Below, in pieces: positions 1-12,700 of a DNA stretch of 64,000 bases (position 1 is its first letter; each line of letters opens with the position of its first letter). The notes under the pieces are model-generated. The model saw nothing but the letters and a program-made list of their open reading frames with translations. It did not search any database and was not told the DNA's origin. The position numbers and the translations under genes were made by a program. The stretch is from Chaetorhynchus papuensis (Eukaryota; Chordata; Aves; Passeriformes; Rhipiduridae), in NCBI GenBank assembly GCA_013396525.1, contig VWYX01000284.1, forward strand, positions 310,001 through 374,000, read 5' to 3'.

Positions 1-703
1 TGAGGGGACTTGGACCTCCCCTTCCTTTCCTTATTTCTGTTGAAACTGAGTGTGTATCTTATAGCTAAAGCACACATAGCATTTAGAATCTTTTGTTAAC
101 TGAGGTGCATCAAGGAAAAACTCTTAGAATCTGAATTTCGTGATGTATTTGCACCTGCTCAGATTTTTGGGGTAGGACTCCTGTTTGTTTAACTTCAGAT
201 GTCTGCCAATCATACCCCAGAAGCTGTGTTTTTCCTTGAGTGTACAGAATCTGGACAGCCACTTCTGATCTAGATGCTTCTTCTCTAGGTGCCTAAAATT
301 AGGTGAGGTGAATACTATTCTTGTAATTTTGTTGGATTTTTTCAGTAATTCTGTGGAGGAACTCTTTTATGTTTATGCAGTTTACTGCATAAACAGTTTT
401 TTAAAATTCTGGAATTGCACAACATGTTCTTTCTGCTAAGCTACGTGTGATTCAAATTACACAGCACTTGTTTGTGGAGGTTTTGGTTGTTTTGGGGTTT
501 TTTTTTTGCATCTCATGCTATTTTTACATGTGCATTCAGGTGGAGAAAGGGTGTTGGACCACTGGTTTTCACTGGTCAAATGCATTTGGCCATTTGATAG
601 TTATGCAGTGATTAACATAAAACCTTGACCAATACTTGCACAGTGTTTTTGAAAAATGGCACCGGTTCACTCACCATATTTTTTCTTTTTGTGTTTTTTT
701 CAG

Positions 704-742
704 GTCTTGATCCTTTTTAAATTGATTCTTCTAGAGAAAAAG
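704..742 (+). CDS. AVL9: AVL9 coding exon, 39 nt (VLILFKLILLEKK)
   Basis: Very small exon of 13 whole codons, entered in phase 0 and left in phase 0. The acceptor is a T-rich tract ending in cag at 701-703 and the donor is gtaaca at 743. The hydrophobic peptide belongs to the last part of the DENN-like core. The next intron, 743-4213, is 3.5 kb and shows no other exon. Confidence 0.92.
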
Positions 743-3700
743 GTAACATTTTGTAAGCTGAGGCAGGTAGTTTAAATAAGAATGCAACTGTTAAATTTTT
801 ATCATACATAAAACAGAAGCATCTGAATTCATATCAACAACTTTGCATCAATATAAAAATTGGGTTATTAGGCTAAAAGAAACTGCTGTGTGTTGACCTA
901 TAAATCTGTCTCCCCTTCTGTCCTCACTTTGCTTATTTAGTTGCTATCCCAGCCAGAGTAAGTAAAATGTGATGAAATGCAACCAGAGAAACTTAAACCT
1001 ACTGTAAAATACAGGACAGGATACACATCATGCAGATAGGTACCTGTGTGGAGGAACTGATAGGAAATGTGGGTACCTAAAAGGGCACATACAGCTTTAC
1101 AGAGATTCAGTAAGTAGAACTTCTGGTTCAGGCTTTAAATAGACAGATCAAAGGAAACTAGTGCCAGAAGTGTCCTTCACACCTGAATTGCATGGACACC
1201 TGCAGGAGACAATGAAGAGAGCTGGATCTGTTAGGTCAGGCTGAACTCAGATTATCAGTTGGTAATAACTGCTGAATTCTAGGCTCAGTGCTTGCTTTGG
1301 GCTATCTTACAGCCTCAGAAGCAATGCTATTTTAGTAATTTAAGTGTAATATGCAAAATGTGAAAGCAGATGTGAAACTGAGACATTTGTTTGCTTCTGT
1401 GTTCATATTAATGCCCTAGAACTAGAACTCTGAGTGAAATGACTGTGTATCAGCTGCCAGACACATTTATGCAGGGATTTTGTTTTAGTTTGTTTAAACT
1501 GTTTTGTTTCAGTTTCCCAAATGCTGTTTTTTCTTCAGTGAACCTGCTGTGTTAGAACCCAACTTCTTCAGAGTGCTGAGAGGGCATATTAGAATCTCCT
1601 GTTAGCTGCAGCTGGAAAGTCAGGAGGATTTAATCTATAAGTTATCAAAAGAGTTGTGGAGGTGTTAAGTCTATATCCGAGACCTAGATATCTTTTGGGA
1701 GGCAGTAAATATGCTATTCCTTTTCAAAACAGATGTAGCAGCTTCTCCAAAGCTTTAGCAGTTGCCACTTAATTCTGTAAGTCAGATATGCCTTGACAGT
1801 TCTCAGTATTTGTTGATGAGAATAAATGCTGTTTCTGCATTAAAGAGGTATATGCTGAAGATGAGGATATTAAAGGCTATGCAAAAGGTATACTTGAGAA
1901 AATACAATTATGGGACAGTAGGAGTCACCAGATCAGCATTTGGACTTATACGAAGAAAGTACTTCACTGAGCTACAGTTCTTTTCTGAAACTGCTCAAAC
2001 CACGAGACACAAGTGCACAGGAAGAGAGGAGAGAGGTTTCCCAAGTGTGTTCACATTACTCAGACATACAAAATTGTTTTGAAAGTTACTGAATGCTTGT
2101 GGAACAAACCTGCAGGTTGCTTTGTGTCTGTTTTTCCCTAAGCTCTGACGGGAAGACAACACTTGCAATTTCAAAAGAAAGTTTTGGTTTTCAGGCACTG
2201 CCTTTTTTTTGGCAGATGTTAAGGTTTCAGAATAACTGTGGGAATCTGTATGTTCAAAGACCTTAAATATAATATGCAAGAAGCTACTAGTAATGCCAAT
2301 TTTCCTTGATCTGAAAAATGCCACAGACTAATTTCCTTTAATCTGTAGCAATTTGGTTGATGTTTTTCCACAGGCTAAAAGGATTTTTTTTCACCTCTCA
2401 GCTGTTATTAGGCTGGAAGACTACTTCCAGATGGTGATCATTTCACTTTCTTCTGCCAGGACCACCCAGTTTGCTGATGTAAATGCTGTGGGCCATGTAG
2501 TGGGGTTGGGAGGGATAAGGAACTGTGCATCCTTGCAGACAGAAAGATGGCAGAGGGACCTGATGAAACAAATATAGAAAAGTATTTACCTTAAGTAAGT
2601 GGCGTACCCAAACAAAAACCTAGACTGGAATAGACTTCTTTAAAACAAAGTACTTCTTTATAGGCTGAATTATTTCTGTAGGCTTAAAAATAAGCTTGGC
2701 TAAGAATGAATGGTGTCTGAGAATCTAAACCTGTGGGAGTATCATAGGCTTTCTGTTGCAGTTCATTGCTATTATATCATACATTTTTCATACATACATT
2801 ATAAAACAGCATCTTTAAAGTTAGAATTTTTATTCCCATTGGAGTCAGCCAAAATTCTTTCCACAGATGAGCTGCTTGTTCTTCTCATCATGCTTTTTCA
2901 GTGGTTGTTGCAATTTGAATTCACCTATCTTGTACAATTTTTAATATGTTTAGGATAATATATATAGTCTGTTTTTAGCTGAGGTACCATAAAACATCAT
3001 TTGGCCTGTGTTAAGGCTGTGTAGGTTTTTATCTTGGTTCCATCAATTCACTACTAGCTTGTAGACTGGCAAATACCAGTGGGACATGAGTTATTATTCA
3101 TCAGTCTCTTCTAAAGTGTCTTTCTTACAGCAGAAGACTCTTACTGAGATTAAGTCCACAAACTTGCACTTTTAATTTCATCATACACCTATTGAACTGG
3201 ACTGCAAAGTCGTAAAGTCAGATCATTCTGTATTCCTTTGCATTCTTGATCCCTTGTAATGCTCATTTTTTTTGCTGGTATTGTGCTGATTAAGGATGTA
3301 AAAATGGCATTTTTAAACAAGTTTACTTTTGTGGGGATTTTTTGGTTTTGGGTTGTTTTGGTTTTGTTTGTTTTGTTAGGTTTTTTTTTCCCCTTTTTTC
3401 CCTGAAGGCCTATTTTGAAGAAATTCCTGTAGTAATATTCAGTCTGGCTTCTGTTTCTTCTTTCATTGCTAGCCTTTGACACCCCCTTTTGAATTCCTAA
3501 CTAATTTACTAATTCCAGTCTCTCTGATTTAATTAAGGAGATTCTGTTTTCCCATGTTATGCCTTAAGTGCTTTACCAAAGTTAGTATCAGTCATGTCTC
3601 CTGTTTCCAAAAAAATCTTTTTTGTTACATATGAATATTACTGTAATAAATACATGCAGCATTTGTCCTGTTTTTCATTTATCTACATATCCTTAATAGA

Positions 3701-6700
3701 ACTCCTTAAAAGAAATGTTTTTGCATAGGTTTGTGTCAGTGTTCTGGAATGGAGATTACTTGGCCTCTTTGATTTATAACAGAGAATTTAATGTGCTACA
3801 AATGAGCAAGAATTTATGCAGCATGCCAGGAACAACTTTTTTCTGTCAATCCTTCAGTAACTGTATCAATTTGGGAAAAAATCTTAAAAACTGATAGAAA
3901 AATCTGAATAACTGACAAGTGTGCTACAAACACATGTATATATGTGTGTGTATATATATATATATATAAGCATATTACAAATATTATACAAGGATTCTAT
4001 AGACATATTTAAATATTTACTTTGAACTGTTGTAGGACATTTTGTTAGTATGCAGACTTTCTATTACAACATAAAAAGCAGTGCCTTGAGTAGTTTGCAT
4101 GTGTCGTTTGTCATGCATAAGTGTAATGTTATTTTTCTCATTCTCCCCTCCCTAATTCCCCTTTCCTCTCTTGCATTCTCTCTTCTTCCCATTGCCCTCC
4201 CTCCTGCCACCAGGTGCTGTTTTATATTTCTCCTGTAAATAGATTGGTGGGAGCTCTGATGACTGTCCTGTCACTCTTTCCTGGTAAGAAGAGAAGTTTG
4301 AACTTCTTTTTGTATGCTTTCTGGTGATAACTGAGACTGCTTGTGCTGTCACTTGGAAATCTACTCATATGATGATAAAGTTAGGTTGCTATGTTGCCTG
4401 AAAAATGGGTGACTTGTGTGCATGTCCATGTGCTATGTTCAGAGGTGTGTAACTTCTGAACACTTACTAATTGCCCTTTTTTGGGTTATTTCTTGTGCTA
4501 AATTGGAGCCACTGGTTTTTCTGTATTTCCTGTGGGTGACATAGATGGGGCCCCTGAATAAGTCACACATTTGTGTTGAGTTCCTTAAAACCCCAAAATA
4601 CAAACTTTTCCTTCCACATGTGCTCTTAAAAAACTCTCAGAGAAACATAACCCCTAACCTTGCTAATCCTTAGCTTCTAACCAGTATTCTTAAAGCAAAA
4701 ATGTTGGGGCAGATTCTTTAGGGGAGAAAGTGTGGGGTTTAGGTTTGGTTTTTTTAACATGCCCCTCTCTCCTTTAAGCAGTGTTTAAAATACATTATTT
4801 CCCCTATGTACACAGGAGGGAATAATGTATTTTAAACAGAAGTCACTTAAATTTCTGCTGAGATGCTGATATTTGTGTGTGCTGTCACTTTCCAGGTATG
4901 ATTGAACATGGTCTTAGTGACTGCTCACAGTACAGACCAAGAAAGAGCATATCAGAGGATGCCGGCTTGCAGGAAAATCCACCACGGTTAGATGACTATG
5001 CTTCTGTGTCTGCTGCTGATGCTTCAAATGCAAACTTAGGGATGGGAAAGGGAGACAGAAAGATGGCAGGAAATAATTCACTGGAAGGTCAGAAAGCAAA
5101 TGTGCCTTTCTCCCAGCCCGAGAAGACTTGCAATGGAGCTCAGTCCTCCAACGGTACCGTGCAGCGCTTGAAAGTTCCTTCCCGTGCTTCTCCAGCATCC
5201 TCAGAAAGTGACTGGGAGACCCTGGACCCCAGTGTTTTGGAGGAGCCTAATTTGAAAGAAGGAGAGGGTGAGAATCCAGCATCAGAACAGGCAGAAACTC
5301 TTCGGAGCGAAGGTGTGAGCTCTGAAGGCCTTCCCATCACTGTGCAGCCCCAGGCAAACACAGGGCATACGGTGCTTGTTCAGGGACTGGTGTCTGGCTT
5401 GGAAGAGGACCAGTATGGGATGCCACTGGCTATTTTTACAAAGGTAAGCATGTTCTTTGTGGTACCTGGTAACTTATAAAGACTTTTTTTTTTCTCAGAA
5501 GTGGCTATTAATTTTGGTTACTGAACTCCAAGTGGACAGTAGGGTACTACAAAACGTGTAAGTATGGTCTCTCCTAGGTGGGTGGGAAGGCCTGAGATTC
5601 TGTTTTCCATGTGCCCATGCATATTTGCATTCCACTTTCATACCTATACTTTAATACTATTTGCAAGTGTTTTGCAGTTTTACATGGTGATAACCTGCAG
5701 CCCCACTGTGGTTAGTAGATTGTATGTAGCAGAAACTACAGTTTCCTTTTACTCCGAAGAATCAGTTATCTAACTATATAGGGCAAGATCAGAGTACTTC
5801 AGAAGCCTTTAGATGCCTTAATCTAAACAAAGATTCTGAAAGCTCTACCTTTGCTGACACCTAAGCCTATGTTTTCCTCTTTTAATTTATATCTATATAT
5901 GTATTTTTAAATTTATATGTGTATATATGCACAAAATGTGTATATAAATGCATATATACATATATACACACATACACAAAAAAAAAAAAAAAAGAGATAA
6001 AATTTCACCCTTCTGTCCATGATAACTCTTTCTGTTTGTCTGTGTCTTTTTCTGTGCATGGTGCTGAGCTGCTGAATTTTAAGCTTTCACTGATACCTAA
6101 CTGAGCTCCGGGTACTCCAGAATCTCTAATGACTCTGATAGGCAGTGTCAGATAACAAGCAATAGGTCTGGTAAATAGGGCTGGTTAGTAGGGCTAGTTT
6201 CCCAGAAAAACCAGGTAAAATGTATCCCTTTTAAAGATAATCTATCAACAAAAGAAGTTATATACTACCTTTCACTGCTTTGTTTTTAATGTAATAAACT
6301 TTTAAGTGAACATTTGCCCATAGTAGTAAGAGAGAAGATTCAGATTTATTTCCTCAAGCTGGTGATGTTCAAAGTGTTTTTTCTTCCTTTGCAGGGGTTT
6401 ATTTGCATTTCTTTGCAGAATATTGTATTTTATGATTGTGTTTAAGCTTCTCACTGTACCTTTCATGGCAAATAGTACACTATGTGGGCCCAAGTGAGCA
6501 GCTCAAATGTCATTGCCCTGTATTGCCTCATGTCACCATTAGAAATGCTGTTTGAACAAAGATCTGCATCTGGTGTTTGTCCTTACGATCTGTCTAATGT
6601 TAACTATAGCCTGGAAATTGTATTTAGTCTTGTTCTTTGAAAATCTAGATGGAAAGAAAGAATAAAATAATTGATAAGGGGACCTCCAAGTGCAAACTTT

Positions 6701-9700
6701 TGTTTGTTGCTAAGCTCATCAAACGGAAAAGAATTTTACGGAAGCTGACGCTTTCTACGCGTTTGCCTTCTGATCTACAAAGGCACTTTTCACTTCAGTT
6801 CATCCAATGTAATTAAAGCAGAATAGGCTTTACATGTCTGAGTTAGCAGAAAAATCTGATTCAAAGTTACAGTTTTAACCACTTACTGGAAAGTTTACAT
6901 CTCTTTTAGAGCTCTTAACTCAGGATTGTTTTATGCCATGCCATGGAAAGACTAATAAATCTGACAAATTTGAATTTGGAGGTTTTGCCAGGTGGCATAA
7001 TACATTATCCAGGTACACCTGAGTATAAGGGAAAATACCTTGTGGTACTTGTTTCTTTAGTTCCAGTTCTGTAGGATCTAATAGTGATTTCATTTGCACT
7101 CTTTAAAAAAAGAATGGAGCATGTTCATGGAAATAAAAGTTGTTGTACTTACAAATGTGCACTTGGAAACTGACATTTGATAGTTTAAATAGTAAAAGAT
7201 TTCCCAGACTTTGCTACTTTAGATACAGTAATTAAACCTTCCTTTTCCTGCTTCTTAAGCTGTATTTTTTGAAAACTTTCCATGTTAGGTTTGTGATTCC
7301 TTTCAAAGCACTGTTGTTCCTTTGACACAGGCTGTTTGTTTTCAACTGATAAGTGCTTGTCATCTCTAAGGCCATCCCTGTGTCTAATATAACAAAAAGG
7401 AGTAGTTATGCTCCTTTCTTCCATATGTTTCCAGTTACCACGTACTGGGTGATAAAGTGTGTGTGCTCTTTGTTTCTGTCCAGTGTGCCATTAGCCCTAG
7501 TGAATAAATTGCTTTGGGCTTTATGCAGCTGAACAGCTGGAATTAGATATCAGGGGTATGTTGATCCTATATTTAAAAAGAAATATACCTACATCTGCCT
7601 CTTAATAATCCCTCAATGACTAACTCAAAGCCTTTTTCAAAATGTTTTGGGTTTTTTTTTTAATTAGAGCGTAGGATACTAGATTAACTTACAACCCTGA
7701 AGTGGCTAAAAAGCACAGTGTGTTGCTTTCTGTCCTGCTCCTTCTTAAAGCAGGCTTGCATATGCTTATCAAAAATCGATTGCTATCTCTGGTGTCTGGA
7801 AATCTGCACCCACAAAACGTGGATCCTGCATTATGTGCCTCACAACTGAAGACATCATGTGCACAACTGAAGAGATGAATCCTTACCTCCACTGACTTCT
7901 TGTCTCTGAACTGACCCAAGGCCTCAGTCTTGTTGCTTATTATTGCTCTTATACTGCTTATTCTGTTGCCTTACAAAGACATTTAATTCTCGTCTTTTGC
8001 TTTGGATTTCAGTTTCAGTCCTGAGACCGAAAGGCAACACAATCTCTTGAAAAATTTAATTCATGTGGAATCCGGTGGCTTTGCAAATGTCATGTAGCAA
8101 AACAACAGATAATTGTGGCTGAAACTGTAATAACCAAGGTTCATTCTGGGTGAAATGTGCTGGCTTTTATTAGGAAAACCTCTGAATCCAGACACTTTTG
8201 TTTTAATGTTATTTCTCTAAATATTTCTTGCTCCAGGGGTACCTTTGTTTGCCGTACATGGCGCTGCAGCAGCATCACCTCCTGTCGGATGTGACCGTGC
8301 GTGGCTTTGTCGCGGGAGCTACCAATATCCTGTTCCGCCAGCAGAAACACCTGAGTGATGCAATTGTGGAGGTATGGAGCTTGGCATCTGAGCTGGGGGA
8401 AGGGTGGGGGCAAGCTGGGGTTCCATTTTAAACATAGCTTTACAGTTTCACATGCGTGCCCGAATTTTGAATTCTTTCCGTATGAAATAAATTCTCAGCT
8501 GCAGAAGTTTATTAAATTTCTATGACTTGAGAGGACAGGGTTAGATTAGCTGTGCAAAACTATTGCCCGTGGTTTTATATGTATCTGATATTCGAATTTG
8601 CAGGGCACTTGTTAAATTTTTTTGTGTTGGTGGTGTAATTTTATTTTTCATGTCATGGGCTTTTTCATGGCTTTGTAGTGAGGTCTTCAAAAATAAGTGC
8701 TTGCAGATGAGAATCAGATGCAGGTACTGATTTGACTTCCTTCTGATTTAATCAAGAGGGTAAAAACACCGTATCTAAAACACCCATAGTGTCACTTCTA
8801 GCAAATAGACACAACTATAAAGTCAGCATCTGGTAACCTAAGATGGTTCCATGTAGGTAATTAACAAATAGAAGTGGTAATCAAAGAGCACCATACTTCC
8901 CCTGCCAAACTTTCTGCCAAATAAGCAGCTTTTACTGTGTGCCAGGGAAATGATTGAATTCTGGATATATCAGATATATCTGACTTTCTGAGAACAGTTA
9001 GTTAATTGTTTCTTTGGCTATTTGTTTCTTTTCGGTATTTTGGGGGAGTGAGGGTTTAGATTTAGGTAGCAATACGTCGTAGTGTAAGTTTGTGTAAGCA
9101 GTTTTGTTTAGATAAATGTTTACCCTTGGAATTATTTCAAACAGATAGAAGATGCTCACGTACAAATCCACGATCCAGAGCTCCGCAAGATCCTGAGCCC
9201 AACAACTGCTGACCTAAGATTTTCAGATTACTTGGTGAAGCATGTCACTGAGAACAGAGATGATGTGTTCCTTGATGGCACTGGATGGGAAGGAGGAGAC
9301 GAGTGGATCAGGGCTCAGTTCAGTGCTTATCTTCATGCACTGCTTGCTGCTGTGCTGCAACCAGGTAGAACAGATACCTTCTCTGGGGATGGAGATGAGG
9401 GTGGACATGTCAAGCATTTGCTCTGTTGCTGTCGATGTGTGGCCTGTCCGTGGATCTTCCTCTGCCTAAAGTTTCATTTTAAGCTGCTTTTTCAGTTGTC
9501 TTTGTCTATCCTGGCTATTTCTTGACAAGCTTGTCATTAATCCTTAGTTCACAGCCTTACAGACTCTTTCTTATTAGACTGTCTTCTTGATTTAATTAAG
9601 TTTTCCTTGTAAGTAGAAGTACCTGAAACCTGTATATGATGAGACTGTTACAAATCTGAATGTCTTCTAGACTGTATTGCAACCTGAAGTTAATTTTGGG

Positions 9701-12700
9701 AAACTACTTGGATTCAAGGAGACATGAAGTTAAGCATCTGTCTTCAGGAACTTTTGCTAGACTGTTGCAGCTCTTTTCCCTTCTTGCCATGGTCCTAAGT
9801 AGGGATTCACATAAGTGAAAGGTGTCACCTACAGGCTTTATAAGCTTTTGTTTCCTGGAGCTCAACATGTTTTTGCTTTACCTCAGAAGGAATTTTCTAT
9901 GTTCCAACCTTTTGTGCGAATATAAATAAAAGAATCAGTGGTTTTTATTTGTGGAAAATGTTTAGTTTGCTCTGCACTCACCCTGTTAGCTTCATTCTCA
10001 TGATGATTTTTCTCTATTCACGCTGATTCAATTCAGATTTTGTTTTGTGGTATTTGTAAGAAAACATGGGATTGAGAACCTGATTTTAAAGTCTGGAAGA
10101 TGCCAAGTTCTTGGTCTGACAAAATTAATATTTTAAGAGGATTACCAGAGTGGTATGAAATATCAGGGTTTTCTGGGAATTCATACTACTTCACTGGTTG
10201 GCTGTTAAATTATTTCCTATACTCTTCAGTGTTTTAAAGGGGTTGTTGTTATGATAAGTTTATTCCACAGTATTTCTACTGCAGTTTTGGAGTGGATTTG
10301 GGAGTTACTAAGTTTGAATGAGTAATAACAGTACAGCAAAGCCCAGTGTATCTGACCAAGACCAATGCAAATGGTGTTTTTGTTCTTGGTTGCTATGTGG
10401 CCATTCTCTTTCCTTCCCTGTCATTGCCCTGAGAAAAAGTCAAGAGACATATTTTTGGATTATTTTTTTTTCCCAGTTGAGCTCTTAGAACTTTATAAAT
10501 GAACTAAAAATAAGAAAAGTAGTTTTTAGCTTCCCCCCCCCTCCCCCCCATCCTGGTATTGTATATTTTTGACACTTCAGAATAAAAATCAACCATTTTT
10601 GAAGTACCCATGTTTTAGTACTGGAGTTCTAATTGTTATTGACTTGATAAGAGCCTTGAAAAATGAAATTTTTCTTTACAAGAAAAAAAGTAATTTATCT
10701 CGTAATTATTACATTTCTAATGAATTTCTGCATATTCTCGTCTTTATTTTAATTTATCAGACAATGAAAAGATTTTGTCAGACTTTGGGACAGCATTTGT
10801 AACAGCCTGGAAAAATACCCACAACTACAGAGTATGGAATAGCAACAAGCATCCAGCTCTTGCAGAGGTAAATTCTAGGTAAGGAAACTTTTTAGTATTT
10901 TTTTTTGGTATTTACTCTAATTCTGGGCAATGGCTTTATGAAGAAAAACATATCCAGAGTCAGGAGAAGTGAAACTTGTTCAAGTTGATTGTCAGCTGTC
11001 CCCAGCTACAGAAAGTTTGTCATTTCTCAGGAAGTGTCCTCAGATGGTTCTCCTTTTTATTAATTACTTCCAGGTGTACAGGGAGTAGCTGTGTCCAAGG
11101 TTGTCACTGGTGGGGATAGAGGAGAGCTGGCTGTTTTGTGTGTAGTTTCACTGAAAGATTCAACAGTGCCAGGCTTGGTACCACTGTTGGCTGTGCCTGT
11201 GTTTTGTTTAGTGTTACTTTAGCATTTGTTTAGTTTTGTTTTAGTATTAAGGTACTGCAAGGAGTTTTGTTTGCTTTTACTTTGTCAGTTGCTGTAGTCT
11301 GAAAAAGGTTTTTCCTTAGACCTTCAAAGCTCTTGTGGTCTGCTTAGGAGATGTTTTTTATTTGCTCTGTGTTGCTGGAAGGGGGTGCTTTTGAGTTAGT
11401 GTGAAAAGGTTGTTAATATCTTGTCTGTAAATAGAAATCATCTTACAGGTAGTTCATAAGAAATCTACTGCTGAATAGTCACTGCAACCCAGACATCTGT
11501 GAAGTGATAGAGTACTGTAACTGTAAAATATTTTTTAAAATTTTTTTTTTTTTGGTAGAGCACAGAGGGGAGTACAGCTAATAATTATGTGATACAGATT
11601 CATTGTGAAAAAGAAATTAATGTTTTCTTGGGTTTTTCCTCCTCTTCTAGCCATCCATTCCAGGGACAGTACTCTGTATCAGATGTTAAGTTAAGATTGT
11701 CACAGTAAGTACATAGTACCTTGATTTGTGTTTTTTAAAAGTGTGGTCAAATATCAATAACTGTATAACTGTTGCTATCATGAACTAGACAAGATAATAC
11801 TCTAATTGGCCATCTTCATGAACCTATAATCACTGTTCTCTCAGAACATCACCACATCTAAAGATAAAACGTTTGCCTGAAATAAATAATAATTTTTTTA
11901 AAAGGCTAATGCACTATTTTGTGTTGGAATTTACATAATAGAGCCTTGATATTTTTGCATTGTAATTATAAGGCTTTTGTACATGTATTTTTAATTTGTC
12001 AGCTAAAACTTTTAAAACTTCCATCAGTGATTTGACTTTAGGTCTCATTCTTAGGAGACAACAGCTTTTTTTTTTTTCTTTCTAATTAGCTGTTTTTTAG
12101 CAATGCTAATACAGCATTGTTCTGAAACTCAAAGTTCACTGTCTGCATACTGAGATGTCGTTCACTTCCTTCAATTTACAAGTTACAATGAGTTTTTCAT
12201 AGTTTCTTATTGAACCAGATTCAGCTGAACTGTAAGTTGATCTCGACTGCTGCCTTTAGAATTCAAGTCTAAAATCCAGTGGTGCTTGTTTTTTCTGTAG
12301 CTGTTCAGCTCTAACTGAAGCCAGAATTCAGCCTGGGGTTTATGCACCAGGCAAAAAGGATTCTTTTCTCACTTAGCTGTGCTGACTATAAAACAACAGT
12401 CTCTCTTTCTCTTATTAATGGATGATCTTTCTACAAAGACTTAGTTTGAAAGCTCTGGAGGTGTCTGTAATGTTGTCTTGTTTTTGTCCCCTTGTGTGAA
12501 AGGGGAGTTACTAACTCTTCTGGGTAGTGGGAGATCAATGTAAAAGGACCAGTAGTTCTTAGTGTGCTTCAAATAATAAGTATTTTTACAACAGTGCCTT
12601 TATTCTGCAGGTGGGACTTTGATACCAGATCCTCATCAAAATTACTTGCCTTTGCAAACTGAGCCTAAACCTGGTTTTGGTGTATTCTGTTTTTTCTGCT

